Shown here: positions 1-4,837 of the stretch, one piece after another
Position numbering within the stretch: position 1 is the first letter of the stretch
Layout: the number at the start of each line of letters is the position of its first letter
Source: Desulfovibrionales bacterium GWA2_65_9
GTDB lineage: Bacteria; Desulfobacterota; Desulfovibrionia; Desulfovibrionales; Desulfovibrionaceae
Direction of reading: 5' to 3'
Assembly: GCA_001799475.1 (NCBI GenBank)
Contig: MGTN01000086.1
Location: 13,271-18,668 of the forward strand
DNA length: 5,398 nt
Program-made: the position numbers and the translations under genes
The notes under the pieces: generated by a model
What the model was told of the DNA's origin: nothing
Database searches by the model: none
What the model saw: the letters and a program-made list of their open reading frames with translations, nothing else

Positions 1-5
1 GGTCC

Positions 6-671
6 ATGTTTCGCCTGAAAGCTCGCGCCCTGCCGCGCCGTCTGCCCTTGTTGGCCCTGGTCCTGCTCCTGCCGCTCTTCCTGCAAGGCTGCTGGACGCT
101 TGAACACTACTCCGCGCGTGTGCGCATCGAGGCCGACGGCAGCTACAAGTACTCCATTGAAGGATCGGCCGTGCACACTGCGACGGTGTTCGCCCTGAGG
201 CGCGCGGAGTACGATGCCAGGACCGGCAAGTCCAAGCCCGAGGACGTCAAGAAGATGAAGGGCGACGCCGAGGCGAAGCTGTCCAAGGATTTGGAGATGT
301 TGAGCAAGGACCCGCGCGTCGCGAGCATCACGTCCACCGGCGGAGGTCGCGTGCGCTTCATGGCCTCGGGCAAGGGCAGCATCGCGGGCGGGGAGATCAT
401 CTTCCAGGAGCGCGATGCGCCCCTGAGCTATGCCCAGGCGCCGGGCGGCTCCTTAAGCGTCCGGGTCAAGGATGCGGTGGTCGGGCGCAATGCGGAGACC
501 CTGGGGATCAAGGTCGAGGGGGACGTGACGGTCACGTTGGCCGAGGGCATCCAGGTGCTGGAGCACAACGCCATGAAGACGCCCACAGTGCCTGGGGGGG
601 CCTACCGCTGGCACATTGAGAGCCCGGCCGGGCCAGCGCCGCATCTGGTGATCCGGCTGCCGAAACAGTGA
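6..671 (+). CDS. Predicted lipoprotein of unknown function
   Basis: This 221-residue protein opens with a classic lipoprotein signal peptide: basic residues (K5, R7, R11, R12), a Leu-rich hydrophobic core at about 13-26, and a lipobox Leu-Gln-Gly-Cys with the lipidated cysteine at residue 29. Residue 30 is Trp, not Asp, so export to the outer membrane is plausible but not shown. The mature part (about 193 residues) looks beta-rich, with a YSARVRIEADGSYKY-like strand-turn-strand start, a Lys/Glu-rich predicted helix near 75-100, and more beta segments to the end. I recognise no catalytic motif and cannot assign a family. The ATG at 6 is preferred because the signal peptide begins there, but only five bases lie upstream, so no ribosome site can be judged and a more upstream start cannot be excluded. 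The next gene on this strand is the tRNA 90 bases downstream. The gene call is firm; the function is unknown. Confidence 0.85.
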   Translation: MFRLKARALPRRLPLLALVLLLPLFLQGCWTLEHYSARVRIEADGSYKYSIEGSAVHTATVFALRRAEYDARTGKSKPEDVKKMKGDAEAKLSKDLEMLSKDPRVASITSTGGGRVRFMASGKGSIAGGEIIFQERDAPLSYAQAPGGSLSVRVKDAVVGRNAETLGIKVEGDVTVTLAEGIQVLEHNAMKTPTVPGGAYRWHIESPAGPAPHLVIRLPKQ

Positions 672-693
672 TCCAGGCGCTCACCGGGACTCA

Positions 694-737
694 GAAAAGT
701 CTTGTCCGCCGGATGGAAACGCGCTAAACGACTTTTC
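694..737 (+). promoter_or_regulatory. Candidate tRNA promoter flanked by an 8-bp inverted repeat
   Basis: Seen directly: GAAAAGTC at 694-701 and its exact reverse complement GACTTTTC at 730-737, 28 bases apart. Between them is a weak sigma70-like pair, TTGTCC (702-707) and TAAACG (725-730) with a 17-base spacer, which would start transcription some 25 bases before the mature tRNA. The -35 matches consensus at 4 of 6 positions and the -10 at only 3 of 6, so the promoter is tentative. The repeat could bind a regulator or be chance. No terminator with a T-run is visible between the lipoprotein gene and the tRNA, so read-through from upstream is also possible. Confidence 0.3.
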
Positions 738-761
738 CGTGCTCGGCAACGGGACGGCTTC

Positions 762-837
762 GGGGACGTAGCTCAGCTGGGAGAGCGATGCGTTCGCAAC
801 GCATAGGTCAGGGGTTCAATCCCCCTCGTCTCCACCA
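762..837 (+). tRNA. tRNA-Ala, anticodon CGC, with encoded CCA
   Basis: A complete 76-base cloverleaf can be folded by hand. The acceptor stem is GGGGACG (762-768) with CGTCTCC (827-833). It includes the G3:U70 wobble pair that is the main alanine identity element. The D-stem is GCTC/GAGC (771-774, 783-786). The anticodon stem is ATGCG/CGCAT (788-792, 800-804) around the loop TTCGCAA, giving anticodon CGC at 795-797, which reads GCG alanine codons. The T-stem is AGGGG/CCCCT (810-814, 822-826) with loop TTCAATC. The discriminator base is A834 and CCA is encoded at 835-837. All stems are fully paired apart from G3:U70, so it looks functional. A CGC-anticodon alanine tRNA suits a genome rich in GCG codons. 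Confidence 0.97.
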
Positions 838-845
838 AAGAAAAC

Positions 846-885
846 AAGGGTTTACGGCAAAATGCTGTAAGCCCTTTTTCCTTTT
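846..885 (+). terminator. Rho-independent terminator after tRNA-Ala
   Basis: Bases 846-858 pair with 864-876 to form a 13-bp stem (two of the pairs are G-U at RNA level) around the 5-base loop AAAAT at 859-863. The 3' arm merges into TTTTT (875-879), followed by CC and TTTT (882-885). It begins eight bases after the tRNA CCA end. Stem length, short loop and T-run all fit an intrinsic terminator on the + strand, and imply that the tRNA is transcribed separately from the chemosensory genes. Confidence 0.92.
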
Positions 886-928
886 CCTACCCTATTCATA
901 ACGCTTGGGTGAGTTATCCTTCGGGATT

Positions 929-1006
929 CTTATCTCAGAGCTTCAGGCTTGCCCCATCGTCAGTTCGCGCGGGGCCTTGCCCACCCCGCTCCACCTTTGA
1001 GATGAG
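929..1006. other. Possible structured element: long imperfect stem enclosing a hairpin
   Basis: CTTATCTCAGAG (929-940) can pair with CTTTGAGATGAG (995-1006) over 12 consecutive positions, ten Watson-Crick and two G-U in + strand RNA. The enclosed 54 bases contain a second, GC-rich hairpin, GCGGGG (969-974) with CCCCGC (984-989) and a 9-base loop. No T-run follows, so this is not an ordinary terminator. It could be a small structured RNA, a transposon-end relic, or chance. I cannot assign it to a known RNA family. Confidence 0.3.
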
Positions 1007-1286
1007 CTGGTTACAACAAAATGGCTGTCGTCGGTATCTCTTATCCCAAAACAACAAGTCCCGTGCGGTGCAGGGATACAAGATGCCGTGACATTGATGT
1101 TCGCGTCGGCATCCCCTCGGGTCGGGTTGAGTGTGTGCCGAAGCGGTTGGCCGCATCGCCCAAATCATAACCACAACCAATTTGGAACGTTGAATAAATG
1201 AGTTGTCCGAGTGGCTCCACGGGCCAGAACCGCAGCTTGGGCAGATTGGTGTTCAAGAACAAGGGAGGCTGATGAATACTTGCATC

Positions 1287-1311
1287 GGGGGCAACCCGCC
1301 CCAATGCCCCC
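1287..1311. repeat. Perfect 7-bp GC-rich inverted repeat (hairpin)
   Basis: GGGGGCA at 1287-1293 is the exact reverse complement of TGCCCCC at 1305-1311, with an 11-base loop that is itself C-rich. There is no T-run on either side, so a terminator is not supported. It lies about 40 bases upstream of the predicted promoter of the chemosensory operon and could be a protein binding site or a chance fold. Confidence 0.35.
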
Positions 1312-1351
1312 ACTCCAGCCATTGGGAACCTATAAAATACAGGTCGCCATG

Positions 1352-1379
1352 TTGACAAATCCTGGGACCGTGGTACTCT
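1352..1379 (+). promoter_or_regulatory. Candidate sigma70 promoter of the chemosensory operon
   Basis: A perfect -35 hexamer TTGACA (1352-1357) is followed after 16 bases by TACTCT (1374-1379), preceded by TGG, which makes an extended -10 (TGN). The -10 hexamer itself keeps only the key T, A and final T of TATAAT. Transcription would start near 1386, giving a leader of about 45 bases before the GTG start at 1432. No sigma54 or flagellar sigma28 motif is evident. The site is inferred from sequence alone. Confidence 0.5.
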
Positions 1380-1391
1380 TTAGCCAGTACC
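1372..1391. promoter_or_regulatory. Perfect dyad over the -10/start region, possible operator
   Basis: GGTACT (1372-1377) and AGTACC (1386-1391) form a perfect 6-bp inverted repeat with an 8-base spacer. It covers the -10 box and the predicted transcription start, the usual place for a repressor to block polymerase. As RNA it could also form a small hairpin at the 5' end of the transcript. The regulator is unknown and no regulator gene of a recognisable DNA-binding family lies in the window. Confidence 0.35.
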
Positions 1392-1420
1392 GTATGTATT
1401 GTATGCGCCTATGCATTTCC

Positions 1421-1425
1421 AGGGG
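1421..1425 (+). promoter_or_regulatory. Ribosome binding site deciding the GTG start at 1432
   Basis: AGGGG lies six bases before GTG 1432. The same frame is open further upstream, with a TTG at 1399 and an ATG at 1411, but neither has a purine-rich site in front of it, and the residues they would add precede the receiver domain without adding anything recognisable. The GTG is therefore preferred. Confidence 0.6.
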
Positions 1426-1431
1426 ACGTCT

Positions 1432-2568
1432 GTGAGCGATCTCAAAATGGTTGAACCCGCACCAGCCACCACCACACGGGCGGCAATTCTCCTTGTGGAC
1501 GACGACATGGAGAATCTCGGCATTCTTGGCAGCCTGCTCAACCAGGATTACGATATTTATATCGCGCCTTCCGGAGAACGGGCGTTGCAGATCGCTGCCA
1601 GCGTTCCAAAGCCGGACCTGATCCTGCTGGACGTGATGATGCCTGGCATGGACGGCTATGAAGTGCTCGCCCGGCTGCGAGGCAACCCGGCCACCAGCGA
1701 CATCCCGGTCATTTTCGTCACCGGGCTCGACGCCATTGAAGACGAGGAGCGTGGCCTGGAGTACGGCGCAATGGATTACATCGCCAAGCCCTACCGCCCC
1801 CCGATCATACTTGCGCGCGTGAAAACCCAGCTTGAACTCAAACGCGCCCGTGACTGGCTGCGCTCGCAGAACACATACCTGGAAGCGGAGATCGCGCGGC
1901 GCATGCAGGACATTCTGATCATCCAGGATGTCACCATCAACGCCCTGGCCGAACTGGCTGAAACACGCGACCAGGAGACCGGCCACCACATCCATCGCAC
2001 CCAGGCCTATGTCCGCATCTTGGCTTTGAGCCTGCGGGAGCACCCGCGCTTTTCCGGCTTCCTGACGGACAGTGCAATAGAGTTGCTGGCCAAGTCGGCG
2101 CCACTTCATGATATCGGCAAGGTCGGCATCCCGGACCATATCCTCTTTAAGGCCGACAAATTGACCGCTGAGGAATGGGCGATCATGAAGACCCATCCCC
2201 GGCTGGGCGCAGACGCGATAAAACGAGCGCTCATCAATGCCGACCGCAGCGTGGATTTCCTCAATATGGCCATGGATATCGCCCAGTGTCACCATGAGAA
2301 ATGGGATGGCACCGGTTACTTGGAGGGGTTGAAAGGGGATGAGATCCCCATCCCAGGACGGCTGATGGCGCTTGCCGACGTCTTCGACGCCTTGATCTCG
2401 CGCCGAGTCTACAAGGAACCCCTGCCGTTTGACCAGGCCAGGGCCATCATTGTCGGCGAGCGTGGGCGCCACTTCGATCCCGACATAGTCGATGTCTTTC
2501 TTGGCGGGTTTGACGAGTTTGTGCGCGTTGCCCGGAAATATGGCGCGAATGGTGCCTCTCATGAATAA
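1432..2568 (+). CDS. Response regulator: receiver + HD-GYP cyclic-di-GMP phosphodiesterase
   Basis: A 378-residue two-domain protein (RpfG-type). Residues 18-135 form a receiver: the acidic cluster D23-D25, phospho-acceptor D67 in LILLDVMMPGMDG, T97 and K119 before Pro. A helical linker, probably coiled coil (about 131-165), leads to an HD-GYP domain at about 166-370: ETGHH at 182-186, HDIGK at 226-230, a further His at H255, HHEKWDGTGY at 287-296, and LADVFDAL at 314-321. The known role of the family is hydrolysis of the second messenger cyclic-di-GMP at a two- or three-metal centre, switched by phosphorylation. The metal-ligand residues appear intact, but the signature Gly-Tyr-Pro is Gly-Tyr-Leu (295-297), so activity should not be taken for granted. 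It is the first gene of the operon and overlaps the next one, so it is probably the output of the chemosensory pathway. Product class is very sure; partner kinase is inferred. Confidence 0.95.
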   Translation: MSDLKMVEPAPATTTRAAILLVDDDMENLGILGSLLNQDYDIYIAPSGERALQIAASVPKPDLILLDVMMPGMDGYEVLARLRGNPATSDIPVIFVTGLDAIEDEERGLEYGAMDYIAKPYRPPIILARVKTQLELKRARDWLRSQNTYLEAEIARRMQDILIIQDVTINALAELAETRDQETGHHIHRTQAYVRILALSLREHPRFSGFLTDSAIELLAKSAPLHDIGKVGIPDHILFKADKLTAEEWAIMKTHPRLGADAIKRALINADRSVDFLNMAMDIAQCHHEKWDGTGYLEGLKGDEIPIPGRLMALADVFDALISRRVYKEPLPFDQARAIIVGERGRHFDPDIVDVFLGGFDEFVRVARKYGANGASHE

Positions 2569-3670
2569 CGCGGGAACACATGTGAGCGGCGAGACTTACT
2601 TCTTTCGCGACCACGGCCAGATGGACCTGCTCCGCCTGCGTCTTTTGCCGGAGCTCCTCGAACGCCGCCGCGACACGAAGACGCTGCGCCTGTGGAGCGC
2701 AGGATGCGCCAGCGGCGAGGAGGCGTATTCCCTCGCCATGCTGACGGACATGGTGTTGCCGGAGCATGAGGGCTGGAACGTCTTCATCCTTGGCACCGAC
2801 ATCGACACGTCCGCGCTGGCGAAGGCGCGGCAGGGAGTCTATCACAAATGGTCGTTTCGCCTGGTGCCGCCCTCGCTGCAACAACGCTATTTCCGGTCCA
2901 ATGCGCATGGCTGGGTGCTCGACGAGCGCATTCGCCGCATGGTGACCTTTGATGCGGTCAACTTGGTTGGGGAAAAGTTCCCCGCAGGAGACCTGCGGGA
3001 CATGGACCTCATCCTGTGCCGCAACGTGTTCATCTACTTTGATGCCGACAGCGTGGCGGCGATGGCGAACAAGCTGGGTGCGGCCTTGAGAGAGGACGGC
3101 TATCTGATGACGGGGCATACCGAGCTCATCGGCCATCACATCCGTAATCTGCACGCCCGGCTGTTCCCCGAGGGCGTCGTGTACCAGCGGGAGGAAGCCG
3201 TGCGGGCCGCCGCGCCGGTGGACATCCGCATAGCGCCTCCCCCTGCCGTGGCGCAACCCGTCCCCCAAACGCACCAGGCTGCCGTTGCCGCGCCGAGCGC
3301 GGATGATCTCCTGGCGGCGGCCCGGGAATTTGCCGACAGGGGCGCATATGACAGGGCCGAGCAGAGCTGCCGCCAGGCACTGGGACTCTCTCCGCTCGCG
3401 GCGGACCCGTATTTCCTGCTCGCACAGCTGGCCCAGATCAGGGGCGATTTCGATTCGGCGCGGGAACTGCTGGAGAAGACCCTTTATCTCGATCCCCACA
3501 ACGTGGCGGGCTACCTGGAGTTGTCATCGCTTTGCGAGCGCGCGGACAACCTGCCACGGGCGCAGACCCTCCGGCGCGCCGCCCTAGGTATCCTCCGCGC
3601 GCTTCCGGGTGATGCCGTGGTCGAGCAGTATGAGACGACCGCTGCCGAGATGGTGCAGTGGATGACATGA
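2561..3670 (+). CDS. cheR: CheR-type chemoreceptor methyltransferase with C-terminal TPR region
   Basis: This 369-residue protein is predicted to transfer methyl groups from S-adenosylmethionine to glutamates of a chemoreceptor, setting its adaptation state. The catalytic domain spans about 9-212: ETYFFR at 11-16, the SAM-binding WSAGCASGEE at 45-54, GTDID at 78-82, a probable receptor-contacting region with YHKWSFR at 94-100, CRNVFIYF at 153-160 and GHTE at 185-188 (commonly GHSE). A Pro/Ala-rich linker (about 212-245) precedes two to three TPR repeats (about 249-345), a protein-docking module also found in WspC and FrzF. The usual N-terminal helical domain of CheR is missing. The chosen ATG overlaps the previous stop as ATGAATAA and has no clear ribosome site, suggesting translational coupling. 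In-frame ATGs at 2540 and 2549 are alternatives, and would still not supply the missing domain. Family assignment is very sure, the start less so. Confidence 0.93.
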   Translation: MNNAGTHVSGETYFFRDHGQMDLLRLRLLPELLERRRDTKTLRLWSAGCASGEEAYSLAMLTDMVLPEHEGWNVFILGTDIDTSALAKARQGVYHKWSFRLVPPSLQQRYFRSNAHGWVLDERIRRMVTFDAVNLVGEKFPAGDLRDMDLILCRNVFIYFDADSVAAMANKLGAALREDGYLMTGHTELIGHHIRNLHARLFPEGVVYQREEAVRAAAPVDIRIAPPPAVAQPVPQTHQAAVAAPSADDLLAAAREFADRGAYDRAEQSCRQALGLSPLAADPYFLLAQLAQIRGDFDSARELLEKTLYLDPHNVAGYLELSSLCERADNLPRAQTLRRAALGILRALPGDAVVEQYETTAAEMVQWMT

Positions 3671-3712
3671 CCCCAACCGTGTGTTATGCGTATACGGAGA
3701 ACCGTTCTGCGC

Positions 3713-3718
3713 GGGAGG
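3713..3718 (+). promoter_or_regulatory. Ribosome binding site of the double-CheW gene
   Basis: GGGAGG lies four bases before ATG 3723. It selects this start over the GTG at 3681 in the same frame, which has no such site and would add 14 residues unlike the beginning of a CheW domain. The 52-base gap after cheR also contains a weak fold (3677-3697, several G-U pairs) without a T-run, so it is not taken as a terminator. Confidence 0.7.
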
Positions 3719-3722
3719 CGAC

Positions 3723-4772
3723 ATGGGTTCCCAGCCGCTGCTGATTTTTGACCTTAATGGCACGCGCTTCGGCCTGGATGCGACCCGGGTGCGCGAATCC
3801 GTCTGGCTGCCCGAGCTCACGCCGGCGGCGGAAGCGCCGCACTGGATCGTTGGTCTTTTCATCCTGCGTGGCCGCGTGATCCCGGTCGCGGATCTGCATC
3901 TGCGCCTTGACCGCCCGGCGCAACGCTACAGCCTGAGCGATCAGGTCGTCGTGCTGGAGGCCGGCCACGCGTCGATGGGGATAATCGTCAATGAAGTGCG
4001 CAAGGTGATCAGCCTGCCCGACGAGGCCATCCAGCCTCCACCGCAGTTCGATGCGACAGCACAAGGCGTTCACCATTTAGTGGTGGGGGAAGCCCGCGTT
4101 GGTGACGATCTTGTGACCATTCTTGATGTTTCCCGTTTGATGCACCTGTCCGAGAGTCAGGCGCCCGGCGGGGCCGAGCCCGGGGCCGGGCCCGGCGAAG
4201 CTGCGCAGGCGGCTGCGGCCGCCTGCGGCTTCTTTTCGGAAGCCACGCCCGATGAACGCTCGGTTCTGCGTGCGCGCGCCGTGAAGTTGCGGGAGGCCGC
4301 CATTGAGGATGACACCGAATCCCTCGGGCTGGCGGTGGTGGAAGTGGGCGGCGAGTTGTTCGGCGTCGAGCTGGCGGCCGTGCAGGAATTCTGCGACATC
4401 GCCCAGCTGAGCCCGATTCCCTGCTGCCCGCCACACATCCTGGGCGCCATGAACCTGCGCGGCGACCTGCTCACCCTGATCGACCCGCGCGCCGCGCTCA
4501 ACCTGCAGCCTGCCGCCAGGGGCGGCAAGGCCGTCGTCTCTCGCCTCGGCGAGCAGGCGGTGGGAATCGCCGTGGATGAAGTGCATGACGTTGTCTACCT
4601 GCGCAAAGGGGAGTTGCAGGCACCGCCTCTGTCGCTCCGCGAACGTTGCGGCGCCTCAATTACTGGCACCGCGCCGTATGGCGGGCGGACGATGACCGTG
4701 CTGCACCTGTCCGCGCTACTGGCGCAGGAGGAATGGATCGTCGATGAAAATGTAAGCTTCAGAGAGGGCTAA
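3723..4772 (+). CDS. cheW: Chemotaxis coupling protein with two CheW domains
   Basis: A 349-residue protein with two CheW-like domains in tandem. The first covers about 4-142 (start LLIFDLNGTRFGLD, core LFILRGRVIPVADLHL at 45-60, VVLEAGHASMGIIVNEV at 76-92). The second covers about 200-336 (LAVVEVGGELFGVEL at 203-217, AMNLRGDLLTLIDPR at 242-256, AVGIAVDEV at 279-287). Between them are an Ala/Gly/Pro-rich stretch (about 147-168) and a charged helix (about 176-196) of the kind often found before CheW domains. CheW domains are cytoplasmic SH3-like scaffolds that bridge receptors and the histidine kinase CheA. Ordinary CheW is about 150-170 residues, so this is about twice as long. The location between cheR and a receptor gene supports a dedicated signalling array. 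Two domains in one chain might allow binding of two partners at once, or replace the two separate CheW proteins of Wsp-like systems. No CheA-type kinase or receiver domain is present. Confidence 0.95.
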   Translation: MGSQPLLIFDLNGTRFGLDATRVRESVWLPELTPAAEAPHWIVGLFILRGRVIPVADLHLRLDRPAQRYSLSDQVVVLEAGHASMGIIVNEVRKVISLPDEAIQPPPQFDATAQGVHHLVVGEARVGDDLVTILDVSRLMHLSESQAPGGAEPGAGPGEAAQAAAAACGFFSEATPDERSVLRARAVKLREAAIEDDTESLGLAVVEVGGELFGVELAAVQEFCDIAQLSPIPCCPPHILGAMNLRGDLLTLIDPRAALNLQPAARGGKAVVSRLGEQAVGIAVDEVHDVVYLRKGELQAPPLSLRERCGASITGTAPYGGRTMTVLHLSALLAQEEWIVDENVSFREG

Positions 4773-4774
4773 GG

Positions 4775-4792
4775 CCCCCTCCGCGGAGGGGG
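4775..4792. repeat. Perfect 18-bp palindrome between cheW and the receptor gene
   Basis: The 18 bases are a perfect palindrome (CCCCCTCCG followed by CGGAGGGGG). As RNA they would form a 7-bp G/C-rich stem with a CGCG loop, starting two bases after the cheW stop codon. There is no T-run after it (ATGCTGG follows), so it does not look like a full intrinsic terminator. It may stabilise the upstream mRNA 3' end, attenuate read-through into the receptor gene, or bind a protein. Confidence 0.6.
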
Positions 4793-4826
4793 ATGCTGGA
4801 ACTCAAATATAGAGAATAAACCGATC

Positions 4827-4831
4827 AGGAG
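4827..4831 (+). promoter_or_regulatory. Strong ribosome binding site of the receptor gene
   Basis: AGGAG lies six bases before ATG 4838, near-ideal spacing. It fixes the receptor start; the second ATG in the same frame (4850) has no comparable site. Confidence 0.8.
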
Positions 4832-4837
4832 TCTGCC

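Larger units (their letters stand above)
886..1351. other. Intergenic stretch without a supported gene
   Basis: Between the tRNA terminator and the promoter of the chemosensory operon I find no convincing gene. Open frames of about 60-105 codons exist on both strands, but they lack ribosome binding sites, use unusual starts or overlap each other, and their translations (rich in Cys, Arg, Pro and Ser) match no family I know. Base composition is visibly less GC-rich than the flanking genes. The stretch may be a long regulatory region, a decayed gene or the scar of an old insertion next to a tRNA. I looked for a repeat of the tRNA 3' end that would mark an integration site and found none. Two possible secondary structures inside it are listed separately. 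Confidence 0.6.

Noticed and set aside
815..837. tRNA 3' end as an active attachment site for an integrated element
   Set aside because: No repeat of the tRNA 3' end and no integrase gene were found elsewhere in the window.
1269..1304. CTGATGA followed by a hairpin, reminiscent of a hammerhead ribozyme core
   Set aside because: The required GAAA segment and the flanking stems I and III are not found in the right positions.
1331..1340. TATAAAATAC as an alternative -10 box
   Set aside because: The hexamer is good, but the bases 16-18 upstream are C-rich with no -35 resemblance and there is no extended -10.
1041..1358. Minus-strand frame of 105 codons in the gap before the operon
   Set aside because: It has no ribosome site, overlaps another minus-strand frame and the operon promoter, and gives no family resemblance. 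A decayed gene is possible but unsupported.
1380..1431. Possible cyclic-di-GMP riboswitch upstream of the HD-GYP gene
   Set aside because: I found none of the conserved GEMM core segments in the leader or the gap upstream, and the predicted leader is only about 45 bases.
1330..2562. Open frame of 410 codons on the minus strand opposite the HD-GYP gene
   Set aside because: It is the antisense shadow of a high-GC coding region; its translation shows no domain, while the + strand frame has all receiver and HD-GYP motifs.
2447..3499. Open frame of 350 codons on the minus strand opposite cheR
   Set aside because: Shadow of the CheR frame, rich in Arg, His and Gln as expected for antisense of GC-rich DNA, with no recognisable motif.
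3677..3697. Hairpin in the gap between cheR and cheW as a terminator
   Set aside because: The stem depends on several G-U pairs and has no T-run; it more likely reflects chance, and the genes are probably co-transcribed.
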